A stretch of DNA of 49,065 nucleotides from Okeania sp. KiyG1 (GCF_014132355.1 NZ_BLZO01000041.1:1-49065), one strand, 5' to 3'; shown: positions 29,374 to 38,911, counted from the first letter of the stretch. The notes: a model not told the origin generated them from the sequence alone. Translations and numbers: made by a program.

Positions 29374-30571
29374 ATAGACATCTCCATAAAATAGGGAGTA
29401 GGCAGTAGGGAACCCACCCCTAACCCCTCCTGGGAGGGGAAATAATTGATAATTTATGTGTGATAATTGATTTTATTTTTGATTTTTACCAGATGTCTAA
29501 TAGACATCTCTGAAAAAGAATAAACTTTTTGCAGAAGTAGGCAAAAGCTTATCTGGCAACAGGGAAGAAAATTTCTGAAAAAAGTACACAAAACACAATC
29601 CATAAGTGTAATTTCCACTCCTATGTCTAGTGTTGATTTAATTAATAATAATAGAGTTTGTCTTACATTTAATCTTAACTTAATACTTAAGTAGGTAGGT
29701 GCAATTAAATGTAGGATTTATTATCATAAAAATAGTAGGGACGTTCCATGGAACGTCCCTACAAAGGTTTAAGAAGAAGTTTCTTTGACTTTTGGAAATA
29801 TAGCACAAGGAAGAAGGTAAAATGAGGTGTTATTTGAGTTTTAAGCTTTTGATATATCTTAACCTTTCCTTACTAGAGAGTACAAAGTTATTCAAAAAAA
29901 CGATTTGCTTTGAAGACCAAAAGTATTACTGGAAAGGGCTTACAGTACTTACAGTTTTGAATAAAGAGTTTTTAACCTTTAGATAGCTGAAAGTCTTAGC
30001 TAGCAATAGTTATTTCAATAACTTTGCACTGCCTAGTTTCCTTAGACTTCTATATCTATATTTGACTATTATAGAAATACAGAAACTAAGTATTTTTTAA
30101 GTTTAACATTAGCTATTTATCAAAATTTATCTTTTTTTTTGAGTTTAATACCAATTTAAAAAAAGAATGTTACGAATAGTAAGAAGAAATAATATTTCCT
30201 TATATTCAATTCCGTAATGGTTTTAACCAGAGGTAATTATCAATTATCCATTATCAATTATCAATTAATGAAAGGATATTCCATTTGACAAAAAAGATGA
30301 TTTATGACCTGAAAAATGGTATTGAAGCCATTCCCATACGACTCCTGACTCCTAAGAAATATCCTAGCTATTTGTAGCAAACATTTATCAATTTGATATA
30401 ATACCCCGCCGTCTACAGAGTGTTTACAATTGGTTGAGGTTTGTAGACGCGGAGCGTCTTGTCGAAGACTATCCCCATCCACTTCTTCCTTCTTCCTTCT
30501 TCCTTCTTCCTTCTTCCTTCTTCCTTCTTCTTTCTTCCTTCTTCAACAAATATCAACTAAAATCATAAATT
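29374..30571. repeat. 1.2-kb gene-free region with families H, E, C, A and G
   Basis: Family H copy 29382-29510 (TAGACATCTCC to CCAGATGTCTA) with a family E palindrome inside it (29410-29440); AAGTAGGTAGG near 29690; perfect family C palindrome 29735-29762; family A half copy 30189-30238; family G motif ATTTGTAGCAAACATTTATC (30369-30388); and a CCTTCTT microsatellite (30485-30545) just before the RTX gene. No gene is seen. Confidence 0.7.
29735..29762. repeat. Perfect 28-bp palindrome, family C
   Basis: GTAGGGACGTTCCA is followed by its exact complement in reverse, making a perfect 28-bp palindrome. Four degenerate copies lie elsewhere in the window. Confidence 0.95.
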
Positions 30572-32197
30572 ATGACAACTATTATTACCAGCTCCCAGTT
30601 AGAATTAACATTAACAGAAGTCGCAGGAACAATATTTTCTATTACTGGTAATGATACTTTTATTTTGACCGCTGACAATGGTCAAAACTTCTTTGTTGAC
30701 CTCATAGATGAACTAAATACTTCAATCTTAGGCTTACAAATTGGTCAATCAATCACAGTAACAGGATTTATAAACTTAGAAGATAATCGATTAAATCTAA
30801 TAAATACTATTCTGATTAATGATGATTCGACCAGACCTCCACCACCAATTTTCGGACAACAAACTATATTTGGAACTGTTGGTTTTGTAGTTGACGATCG
30901 CCAATTTATTTTGAATTCTAATGGTCAAATATACTTTGTTAACTTATTAGATGAATTTAATGCTATAGCTTTAAATTTACAGCAAAATCAACCCATCGCA
31001 ATTTCTGGAACTGTAACTCTAGAAAATGGCAGAATAGATGTTAATAGTACCAGTATTATTGATGGTGTAAATATTCCTACTCCACCTCCTTTTATACCAG
31101 ACGGTCAATTTCCACCTGGTTCCATTATTGGCAATAATACTCCTCAGTTTATTCAAGGCACTCCTAACAATGACACCGTTTTTGGACTAGGTGGTAACGA
31201 TACAATTGATGGGCAAGCAGGTGATGATAGTTTGTTTGGTAGTCCCGGGAGTGATAGTATTTTTGCGGGGATAGGCAATGACACCATTTTTGGTAATGAA
31301 GGATCTGATACCATTAATGGCGAAATAGGAGATGATAGTATTCTGGGGAACATTGATAACGATCTTCTAGATGGTGGTGAGGGTAATGATACTGTCCTGG
31401 GTAATGAAGGTAGTGATGAGATAGATGGGGGTGGGGGTGATGATAGTCTGGTCGGCAATGTGGGTAGCGATAGTATTTTTGGTAATGTCGGCAATGATAG
31501 TATTGGTGGGAATGAAGATAGCGATCGCCTGGATGGTGGAATAGGGAATGACAGTGTTGCTGGAAATGAAGGTAATGATAGTATTTTTGGCAATGATGGT
31601 AACGATAGTATTTTTGGTAATCAAGATAATGACCGTCTGGAGGGAAATTCAGGTAATGATACTATTCGTGGAGGTAAGGGTAACGATATAGTTGATGGTG
31701 GTTTTGATTCTGATTTCATTTTAGGAGAGTTGGGTAATGATGAGTTGAGTGGGGGAGAGTCTGAAGATTTAATATTTGGTGGTAAAGATAATGATTTTCT
31801 TGATGGTGGTGGAGGAAATGATACCCTCAGTGGAGATTTGAGTGATGATACTATTGTTGGTGGTATTGGTGATGATTTGATGATTGGTGCAGGTCGTCAG
31901 TCTGGAGAAAATGAGATTGATTTTTTGACTGGTAGTGCGGGTGCTGATACGTTTGTTTTGGGTAATAGTGATGTTGCTTTTTATAGTGGTGCAGGTAGCA
32001 GTGATTATGGAGTGATTGTTGATTTTAATAATCTCGAAGGTGATGTAGTTATTGCATTTGGTGCTGATGGAGTTGTGTTGGGTCCTTCTCCTATAGAGAC
32101 TCAAGGAGGTACTGGAGTTTTTGTAGGTGGGGATTTAATAGCGATTTTTATTGGTGTTACGGAATTGGAAGTTCAAAGTGGATTAATTTTGATTTAG
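30572..32197 (+). CDS. RTX-type calcium-binding repeat protein
   Basis: A 541-residue acidic protein. Residues ~1-175 contain two related ~70-residue units (TEVAGTIFSITGNDTFILTA and ...TVGFVVDDRQFILNSNGQI) that look like small beta-barrels. Residues ~195-450 are some 25 glycine- and aspartate-rich nonapeptides of the RTX type (GNDTIDGQAGDDSL, GGNDTLSGD), which bind calcium and fold as a beta-roll after export. The last ~80 residues form an M10-like tail. No signal peptide: RTX proteins are exported by type I secretion through a C-terminal signal. Function may be surface or matrix related. No secretion genes adjoin it. Confidence 0.88.
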   Translation: MTTIITSSQLELTLTEVAGTIFSITGNDTFILTADNGQNFFVDLIDELNTSILGLQIGQSITVTGFINLEDNRLNLINTILINDDSTRPPPPIFGQQTIFGTVGFVVDDRQFILNSNGQIYFVNLLDEFNAIALNLQQNQPIAISGTVTLENGRIDVNSTSIIDGVNIPTPPPFIPDGQFPPGSIIGNNTPQFIQGTPNNDTVFGLGGNDTIDGQAGDDSLFGSPGSDSIFAGIGNDTIFGNEGSDTINGEIGDDSILGNIDNDLLDGGEGNDTVLGNEGSDEIDGGGGDDSLVGNVGSDSIFGNVGNDSIGGNEDSDRLDGGIGNDSVAGNEGNDSIFGNDGNDSIFGNQDNDRLEGNSGNDTIRGGKGNDIVDGGFDSDFILGELGNDELSGGESEDLIFGGKDNDFLDGGGGNDTLSGDLSDDTIVGGIGDDLMIGAGRQSGENEIDFLTGSAGADTFVLGNSDVAFYSGAGSSDYGVIVDFNNLEGDVVIAFGADGVVLGPSPIETQGGTGVFVGGDLIAIFIGVTELEVQSGLILI

Positions 32198-32383
32198 CAA
32201 GGAAGAGAGGATAGGGAGTTATATCATATCCAGTTGAATAGTTAGGGCTATCAACAGTATTAAAATAATTGGAAAAATCAGACACAATTAGACATTTACT
32301 GTGATACACTAGATTTATGTCTAATCTTATTAAGTATACATGAAACAGCAGAACTGCTAGAAGTGCCAACAAAAACAATAATC
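32198..32383. other. Spacer and presumed left end of the third TnpB element
   Basis: Holds CATATCCAGTTGAATAGTTA near 32225 and a small hairpin AGCAGAACTGCT (32347-32358) 25 bases before the tnpB ATG. No gene is seen. Confidence 0.4.
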
Positions 32384-33515
32384 ATGAAATCCTTTAAAAC
32401 TAAGTTAAAACTTAACAATTACCAAAAAACCATACTTGCCAAACACTCAGGAGTTGCTCGTCATGCTTATAATTGGGGGTTGGCAACTTGTATTACTGAG
32501 TACGAAGAAACTAAAAAACGCCCAAGCGCCATCACCCTGCATAAACGTTTAGTAGCTGAAGTCAAATCAATTAATCCCTGGTATTATGAGGTGTCGATCG
32601 GGTGCTCCACAACAAGCATTAAGAGATTTAGAGAGGGCATTTAAAAACTTTCTAACTATTCCTGAACGTGGATTTCCAGTCTTTAAAAAAAAAGGTAGAA
32701 AAGACAGCTTTTACTTAGAAGGAAGTATTAAGATTTTCCAAGGAAACTACATACAATTACCCAGAATAGGAGTAGTAAAAACTTATGAAATCTTACCTTC
32801 TGTACCAGTAAAAAACGTCACTATATCAAAAAAAGCAGATAGTTGGTACATCAGTTTTAAGTACAATTTTGAACAAGATACAACAGAAAAAGTTGGAGAA
32901 ACTATTGGTGTAGATATAGGTATAAATACATTAGCAACCTGTTCTGATGGCAGCAAGTTTGCTAATGTCAAAGCCTACAAACAAGCCAAAAAACAATTAG
33001 TTCGTCATCAACGTGCAGTCAGTAAAAAAGTTATTGGTTTCCTGCGGAATGCTACGCAAACCAAAAACAGACGCAAAGCAGTAAAAAAACTAGCAAAAGT
33101 ACACAAAAAAGTCGTTAATATCAGAGCAGATGCACTACATAAACTCACAACATGGTTAGCTAAAAACCACAGCACCATAGTAATTGAGGATTTAAACGTA
33201 AGTGGAATGCTAAAAAACCATAAACTAGCAAGTGCCATAGTAGATTGTGGATTTTATGAATTTAAGCGTCAACTTACATACAAATGTGAATGGTACGGCA
33301 GTGAATTAGTCATAGCGGATAGATTTTATCCAAGTTCTCAAATATGTTCAAACTGTGGACATCAACAGAAAATGCCTTTACATGAGAGAACTTATAATTG
33401 TGCTAACTGTGGATTTTCCTACGGAATGCTTCCCTACGGGATGCTACGCAAACGCAAACAAGCTGACAGAGACTTTAATGCTGCTGTCAACCTAGAAAAC
33501 TATGTGAATAAGTAG
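32384..33515 (+). pseudogene. tnpB: Frameshifted tnpB containing in-frame short repeats
   Basis: A third TnpB lineage, starting MKSFKTKLKLNNYQKTILAK. The frame breaks near 32597-32610: YYEVS is followed, one base out of frame, by APQQALRDLERAFKNF. The rest is open and keeps RuvC motifs GVDIGINTLA, VIEDLNVSGM and DRDFNAAVNL. Two stretches do not belong to TnpB: FLRNATQT (33038-33061) before KNRRKAV, and SYGMLPYGMLRKRK (33416-33457) between the last CxxC and DRDFN. Both are translations of the family R repeat, kept in frame. The stop at 33513 also seems early, since the next codons read VGEVLTDFKPVEK. It is probably inactive unless frameshifting occurs. Confidence 0.8.
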
Positions 33516-33700
33516 GTGAAGTTCTCACCGATTTTAAGCCTGTGGAGAAGATAAGTTGCAGACTGCGGTCAGTGGTCTTCAGTGTTTGCGCAGCATTCCG
33601 TAGGAAAACAGGAAGCTAGCTCCAAAGCTCATGCGATAGCTTACGCTTAACCGAAGGTTATCATGCATGGGTAAGTTTGGGTAAGTTTAGTAGAACGGAA
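33516..33700 (+). other. Eroded 3' end and RNA region of the third TnpB element
   Basis: After the stop, the same frame continues with VGEVLTDFKPVEK, typical of TnpB tails of this type, then a third family R copy (33584-33606) interrupts it. The likely guide RNA region is thus also broken by a repeat. A GGTAAGTTT direct pair near 33669-33688 may be close to the end. Confidence 0.45.
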
Positions 33701-33793
33701 GAGTCAGTAGCATTCTTTTTTATATTTCATATTATTAAACTTTAATTGTATCTATAATTTTGGCGTTGATAAATCACAAGATGAAATTTTGGT

Positions 33794-33870
33794 AGTGGTG
33801 CATTGTAATTATCGCCAGTGGGAGCATCTTGCTCCCGTTCCAAGTGTTGCTTGTCTCCACTTATCATTAC
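33794..33870. repeat. Single copy of the GGGAGCATCTTGCTCCC repeat
   Basis: Same outer flanks as the triple array at 6.6 kb (GTGCATTGTAATTAT and CCACTTATCATTAC) with one hairpin at 33820-33836. The rest of 33701-33987 has CCCCACACTCCCC tandem units next to the end of the flavoprotein gene. Confidence 0.8.
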
Positions 33871-33987
33871 AGTTGCAGGACTACCAAAATTTGTAAGGAC
33901 AATCTAGCGTAATGGTGAAAATATATATTTTTTAATTTCTCCCCACCCTCCCCAAACTTCCCACACTCCCCACACTCCCCCGCTCCC

Positions 33988-35232
33988 CTACTCCCCTACT
34001 CCCCTAACCTTCATCCCTTGACCTGCTAACCATCCAGTTGTCCATGCACTTTGAAAATTAAAACCTCCTGTAACTCCATCAATATCTAATATTTCACCAG
34101 CAAAATATAACCCCTGACAACAACGACTTTCCATAGTTTTAAAATTAATTTCTTTCAAACTCACCCCACCACAAGTAACAAACTCTTCCTTAAAAACCCC
34201 TTTACCCTGAACTTGATATTTACCTTGAGTCAATTCTAGAATCAACTTGTTAATAGCTTTCTTTGATAACTCCCCCCAACGTTTTTGCGGGTCAATATCC
34301 GCAGCAATAATTAAACTTTCCCACAAACGACGTGGTAAAGAAAACGGACAACTATTAACGATCGCTTTCTTTTCCTGAGTTTTAAGTGCTAATAACTCTG
34401 TTCGTATATCCTCTGGGTTAAGGTCAGATAACCAATTAATCAATAAATCAGCTTGATAGTCATTTTCATGGAGAAATCTTGCACCCCAGGCGGATAATTT
34501 CAAAATTGCCGGACCACTTAAACCCCAGTGAGTTACAAGTACAGGTCCGATTTGTTTTAATTTAGCTGTCGGCAATTGTAAACAGACATTCTCAACCGAA
34601 ATACCTGCCAACCCTTGGAAACGTGGGTCAGAAATCTTGAAAGTAAATAGAGAAGGTACAGGTGCTGCAACCTGATGACCCAACGCTTTTGCCCAACGAT
34701 GACCAAGAGGACTACTACCAGTTGCTAAGAGCAGGCGATCGCATTCCACAATTTCTCCTGATTTTAATCTGATTTCAAATAAATTATTATCCTCTATTGT
34801 TGACTTTCGTGTTATAGAAACCACTGCTGCACCCGTGCGAATATTCACACCTCGGTCTAATGCGACCCTAGTTAAACACTCAACAATTGTAGCAGAATCA
34901 TTAGTAGTGGGAAACATCCGTCCATCTGCTTCTGTTTTTAACTGTACCCCTCTCGCTGTAAACCATTCCACAGTATCACGAGCCTGAAATTGACTAAATG
35001 CACCCCGAAGCGCTTTACTTCCCCTGGGGTAATTTTGAACAAAAATTCCTGGGTCGAAGCAAGCGTGAGTAACATTACAACGACCACCGCCAGATATACG
35101 CACTTTAGCCAGAGTTTGCCGCCCTGCTTCTAAGATGGTCACATTAGTGTGGGGGGTGCTACAGGCGATCGCTCCAAAAAAACCTGCCGCTCCCCCACCT
35201 ACAACTACAATTTTAAGAGGTGGGAAAGACAT
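33988..35232 (-). CDS. HI0933/BaiN-family FAD-dependent oxidoreductase
   Basis: A 414-residue flavoprotein with the dinucleotide-binding motif GGGAAG near residue 12 and the family signature ISGGGRCNVTHA near 47-58. A second FAD motif near the end reads LYFAGEILDIDGVTGGFNFQ. The family (YhiN, HI0933, BaiN-like) is common in bacteria; most members have no proven substrate. It is likely cytoplasmic. ATG at 35232 leads straight into the Rossmann strand, supporting the start. It is read away from heptamer repeats and a family A copy. Confidence 0.9.
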   Translation of the reverse strand: MSFPPLKIVVVGGGAAGFFGAIACSTPHTNVTILEAGRQTLAKVRISGGGRCNVTHACFDPGIFVQNYPRGSKALRGAFSQFQARDTVEWFTARGVQLKTEADGRMFPTTNDSATIVECLTRVALDRGVNIRTGAAVVSITRKSTIEDNNLFEIRLKSGEIVECDRLLLATGSSPLGHRWAKALGHQVAAPVPSLFTFKISDPRFQGLAGISVENVCLQLPTAKLKQIGPVLVTHWGLSGPAILKLSAWGARFLHENDYQADLLINWLSDLNPEDIRTELLALKTQEKKAIVNSCPFSLPRRLWESLIIAADIDPQKRWGELSKKAINKLILELTQGKYQVQGKGVFKEEFVTCGGVSLKEINFKTMESRCCQGLYFAGEILDIDGVTGGFNFQSAWTTGWLAGQGMKVRGVGE

Positions 35233-35545
35233 TTTATCAATGGATAATGGATAATTGATAATTGATAATTAATAGTTGTTTAATTTGGTCTAAGACCTCT
35301 TCATTTATGAAGAAAATCAAAAGAAAATATTTTCCTTAAGTTCAATCCTCTTCTTTCAAAGAGAGGTAATTATCCATTATTCATTGTTCATTATCAATTG
35401 TTGAAATATATATTATAGCAGTCTATATATTATAGCAGTCGAAGCATAACTTAGGACATTACTAAATGTTGTTTGCACAGCATTTTCGCAGAAAAAACTA
35501 AGTCAGAGATTACTTCTGACTTCTGACTTCTGACTTCTGACTTGC
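35233..35545. repeat. Heptamer repeats and a family A copy
   Basis: TGATAAT heptamers (35239-35267), a diverged family A copy (about 35290-35371) with GAAAATATTTTCC and GAGAGGTAA, and TTCTGAC heptamers (35513-35540). No gene is seen. Confidence 0.6.
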
Positions 35546-35559
35546 GCGTAGCGCTATAG

Positions 35560-35724
35560 TTACTCTTCTACTGGTTCAAAATCATCTTTGTCTACTCCGC
35601 AAACTGGGCAAACCCAATCATCGGGAATTTCTTCAAAGGGTGTTCCTGCTGCTATTCCTGAATCTTCGTCTCCTTCTTCTGGGTCATATATATATCCACA
35701 AGCATTACAGACATATTTTTTCAT
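35560..35724 (-). CDS. Rubredoxin, 54 residues
   Basis: The translation begins [19 protein letters not shown] and contains [19 protein letters not shown] before the stop. The two CxxCG knuckles (Cys6, Cys9, Cys39, Cys42) bind a single iron. Length and spacing are those of classical soluble rubredoxin, without the membrane tail of the photosystem-assembly type RubA. It carries single electrons, often to rubrerythrin-like or flavodiiron proteins; no such partner is adjacent. It is short enough to be missed by ORF cut-offs. AAGGAAT lies about 8-10 bases before the ATG. Confidence 0.95.
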   Translation of the reverse strand: MKKYVCNACGYIYDPEEGDEDSGIAAGTPFEEIPDDWVCPVCGVDKDDFEPVEE

Positions 35725-36329
35725 TTTAATCTATTCCTTTCTAATAGTTCACCTGGATTTTACAAGTTTGTGGGTTAGAGGTTCCACTGTCAAATTGCAA
35801 AGTTTTGTTAACTTTTTGGGTTGTCCTGCTCGCGTAATGGTGAACAGATATACAGTGCTTCCCGTTGCCCGTGAGGTACACCCATCGATGGCAAGATGCC
35901 CGCACTACATATATTTTCATCATTTACCCTGTACCTCATTTGCCAGAAATAAGCTATATTTTTTAATTTCTTCCCAAACTCCCCACACTCTCTCTACCAT
36001 TACTATGCACCACCACAACTTTTGATGGTCTTTTTTAGGTCAAAGTAGACCAGAGCAAGAATGTTTTCCGGAATGTCTGTGCTGTTAATTGTAGTTTTGG
36101 CTTTGTGGTTTATCTATCTGAAAAATGGGAGATGAAGGGCAATTTTTACTACTGTCTTCTGACTCTTTTCTTCCAGATATCTAAGATATGTATTTTTACA
36201 GTTAAAAAAATATTTAGAAATGCATTATTATAAATCAAATTAACTACAGGCGTATCTCAAAAATTCATACTAGAGCTTTGACTTTTTGTGAGAATTAATT
36301 TATCCTGATCAACATAATGAATTGAGGTT
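35725..36329. repeat. Family B copy and first arm of a 150-bp duplication
   Basis: Family B copy at 35869-35956: GAGGTACA, then GGCAAGATGCCCGCACTACA, then TGTACCTCATTTGCC. The first copy of a 150-bp repeat lies at 35973-36123; the second is at 37377-37531. Inside it, a 24-codon frame from ATG 36061 encodes a hydrophobic peptide (see findings). No other gene is seen. Confidence 0.65.
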
Positions 36330-36935
36330 ATGATGATGAATATTGCTAGTTTCTTTCAGTCGTTAATAAGACTGGTTGCTCTGAGTCTTCTCGTTGCTGT
36401 CTTAGTAATTGGAGGCTTTCAAACGTCAGAACTTTCTGCCTATGCACTAGGTTATTCTGGGTCTAGTGATTGCAATTATCTAAATATAGATGATGTTGAA
36501 GGAAAGTATGAATGCGAGGGACAGTGTGTTGTTAAAGGGATTTCTGGGTTGGAATTTTTAGGGGTATTGGGAGAAACTGATACTATAGAATATCTAAGAA
36601 TCAATAATGAAGATTTAGATCCCTATAATTATTACTATGATGAATATAATCCCTATGATTACGAGAATAGAGAAGATTTTTACCGAGTAACAGTTGAAGG
36701 AAAAGATAACTTTTCTGAGGTAGAAATCGGCCCACTTGTTGGTACTACTATGCAAACCGCTACAACACAAGTTTCTGATAACAAATTCCCTGTGGTTGAA
36801 AAGTATTTATTTGATGCTCGTCGCTATGAAGGATGTGAAGTTAAAGGTTTCACAAAAATCGTCAGTAACCCAACTGAAGAAAATTTCAAGAGTTGTGTCG
36901 TAGAGTGTAGTAAAATTACTGATAGTCGCTTTTAA
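36330..36935 (+). CDS. Unrecognised secreted protein
   Basis: A 201-residue protein with a signal peptide or anchor (residues ~12-42: LIRLVALSLLVAVLVIGGF, then a region ending SAYALG). The mature part is acidic, has six or so cysteines (in SDCNYL, YECEGQCVV, YEGCEV, FKSCVVEC) that could form disulfides, and a tyrosine-rich NYYYDEYNPYDYE stretch near 100-112. I do not recognise the family. It is probably periplasmic or surface exposed. The gene sits alone between the two arms of a 150-bp direct repeat, so it may have moved or may be prone to deletion. Confidence 0.7.
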   Translation: MMMNIASFFQSLIRLVALSLLVAVLVIGGFQTSELSAYALGYSGSSDCNYLNIDDVEGKYECEGQCVVKGISGLEFLGVLGETDTIEYLRINNEDLDPYNYYYDEYNPYDYENREDFYRVTVEGKDNFSEVEIGPLVGTTMQTATTQVSDNKFPVVEKYLFDARRYEGCEVKGFTKIVSNPTEENFKSCVVECSKITDSRF

Positions 36936-36957
36936 AAGGGATTTCATTAATTGATAA

Positions 36958-37096
36958 TTACCTCTGGTTAAAACCGCTCTTGATTAAATATAAGGATATA
37001 TTATTTCTTCTCTTGGTCGATTGGATATGGTTCCGAGAACTCACTATCCCTCGACCGCTTTTTTTCTCTTAAAAGGGGAGTGAACCAGAATTAAGT
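36958..37096. repeat. Family A copy with an internal insertion
   Basis: Starts TTACCTCTGG and contains ATATAAGGATATATTATTTC, but the usual TTTCTTTTTACCC core is split by ~50 bases with inverted GGTCGA and TCGACC arms (about 37016-37062) before CTTAAAAGGGGAG resumes. The copy at 47.5 kb is split at the same place by a longer relative. Confidence 0.6.
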
Positions 37097-37661
37097 AGGT
37101 AGGCGTTAAAATTTATGGTTTGTTAGATGAAGGTAGGAGGCAAAGGGCATAAGGTAGAAGGGAAGAGGTTTTAGAGCTACTGTACTTTTTGTTACGTACT
37201 TAGTTTTTTTTTGTGCCAAAGAAATAACTATCTAAAGTGAACTGAAGCAGCTATTTTTAAGCATATCCGATCAATATCTACCTTCTTGTAGCATTCTTTT
37301 TTTAAACTGGTATAAAAGCCTCCATCCTCGTGTCTCCGTGTCTCCGTGTCTCCGTGTCTCCGTGTCTAAGTGCGTCCCCAAACTCCCCACACTCTCTCTA
37401 CTATTACTATGCACCACCACAACTTTTGATTGTCTTTTTTCGGTCAAAGTAGACCAAAGCAAGAATGTTTTCCGGAATGTCTGTACTGTTAATTGTAGTT
37501 TTGACTTTGTTGTTTATCTATCTATCTGAAACAGGACTTACGCAAATTCTTAGACAATACGCTATCCGTAGGGGGCTAATGGCATTCGCTCCTACGAGAT
37601 ACTTATGAGGGTTGTGCGTAAGCTCTGATCTAAGTAAAAAAACTAATAAAGCAGGTAACAA
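37097..37661. repeat. Second 150-bp arm and a family D element
   Basis: Holds GTGTCTCC heptamer-like units (37330-37365), the second 150-bp arm (37377-37531) and directly after it a family D element (37532-37627) starting CAGGACTTACGC and ending GCGTAAGCTCTG. No matching target duplication is visible for this D copy. No credible gene. Confidence 0.65.
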
Positions 37662-38771
37662 ATGGAAACTGAACTCACGCCTAATGGCAATAACTTACTC
37701 GCCACCGATAATGCAGAAGCGATCGCTCTTTCCTCTGGAGAACTGGCTAATTTTACCGATGGGTTAGCTGCTCTTAGTGGCAACGATACAGTTACGGGGT
37801 CTTCAGACTCAGAATTCATCCTGGGGAACCGGGGTGAAGATAGTATTGTTGGTGGAGGAGGTAATGATACTCTAATGGGTGGCAAAGACGATGATACAGT
37901 AGAAGGAGGCAATGGTAACGACTTAGTCCGTGGCGATCGCGAAGCTGATGTTGTTAGAGGGGGCAATGGTGGGGATAGTTTATTTGGGGGCAAAAATAAT
38001 GATCGCCTCTTTGGAGACGGCGGTAATGATGTTTTATTTGGCGATCGCGATAATGATACTCTCAGTGGTGGTTTGGGACAAGATACTCTTAATGGTGGAG
38101 CAGGTAGCGATGTCTTTGTCTTAGAAAATGGTGCAGGTGTGGATGAAATAGCTGACTTTGAAAATGGTATCGATATAATTCAACTACCCGATGGTTTAAG
38201 TTTTGACAATATCAGTCTAGAAAATAGTAGTGGTAGTCAGCAAAATACTGCGATAGTCGATCGCCTCACTGGAGAAACTATAGCGCTAGTAAATAATGTA
38301 TCTGCGGGAAGTCTCAGCAGCGCGAATTTCTTATTTGAACCCTCTTCAAATGCTGAAACAGATAATCAAAATTTCATTAATAGAGTTGTCGAACTGACCA
38401 ACCAAGAGCGCACCCAGTTGGGTTTGTCTCCCCTGAGTACAGATCCATTATTAGGTCAGGCGGCACAAACTCACACAGAGAATATGGCACTGCAAGACTT
38501 TTTCGAGCATACAGGGTTAGATGGTTCTTCAGCAGGCGATCGTATTGAAGCTACAGGTTATGATTTTTCAGCTTGGGCGGAAAATATTGCGGTAGGGTAT
38601 TTGACACCGGAGGAAGTAGTAGAAGGATGGATGGATAGTCCCGGACATCGCGCTAACATTCTCGATCCAAATTTGCAGGAAATTGGTGTTGGTTACTATT
38701 TCTTGGAAAACGATACTGGTAGCGTTAATTTCAACCATTATTGGGCACAAGTATTTGGAACATCTTTGTAG
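37662..38771 (+). CDS. RTX repeat plus CAP (SCP/PR-1) domain protein
   Basis: A 369-residue exported protein. Residues ~38-160 are RTX calcium-binding nonapeptides (GGGGNDTLMGGKDDDTVEGG and following). Residues ~238-369 are a CAP domain: NQERTQLGLSPLS, then HTENMALQDFFEHTG, AENIAVGY, and HRANILDPNLQEIGVGYY, which hold the conserved His and Glu residues. CAP proteins in bacteria are extracellular and some bind lipids or act in the cell wall; activity here is unknown. No Sec signal, fitting type I secretion. It is the second RTX protein within 8 kb but there is no shared operon. Confidence 0.9.
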   Translation: METELTPNGNNLLATDNAEAIALSSGELANFTDGLAALSGNDTVTGSSDSEFILGNRGEDSIVGGGGNDTLMGGKDDDTVEGGNGNDLVRGDREADVVRGGNGGDSLFGGKNNDRLFGDGGNDVLFGDRDNDTLSGGLGQDTLNGGAGSDVFVLENGAGVDEIADFENGIDIIQLPDGLSFDNISLENSSGSQQNTAIVDRLTGETIALVNNVSAGSLSSANFLFEPSSNAETDNQNFINRVVELTNQERTQLGLSPLSTDPLLGQAAQTHTENMALQDFFEHTGLDGSSAGDRIEATGYDFSAWAENIAVGYLTPEEVVEGWMDSPGHRANILDPNLQEIGVGYYFLENDTGSVNFNHYWAQVFGTSL

Positions 38772-38911
38772 AGGGGGGATGGGGGATGGGGGGATGGGGT
38801 GATAGGGTGATGGGGTGATAAATTTGATATAATATAGCAATCCTATTTTATTCGTGTCAAAAATCTTACTGCTTTTTAGGGAACAGGGAACAGGTAAGAG
38901 TTTCAGTTTTT
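38772..38911. repeat. GGGGTGAT-type minisatellite and flank
   Basis: GGGATGGGGGATGGGG and GGGGTGATAGGGTGATGGGG units at about 38773-38820 directly after the CAP gene stop, followed by TTTGATATAATA as at the other G-rich arrays, then GGGAACAGGGAACAGG. Confidence 0.6.

Noticed and set aside
31153-31624. Minus-strand open frames opposite the RTX gene
   Set aside because: They mirror the GGxGxD codon repeats of the plus-strand gene and have serine/proline-rich or threonine/isoleucine-rich nonsense content.
35588-36025. Plus-strand frame of 145 residues
   Set aside because: It covers the rubredoxin gene antisense and then repeat DNA.
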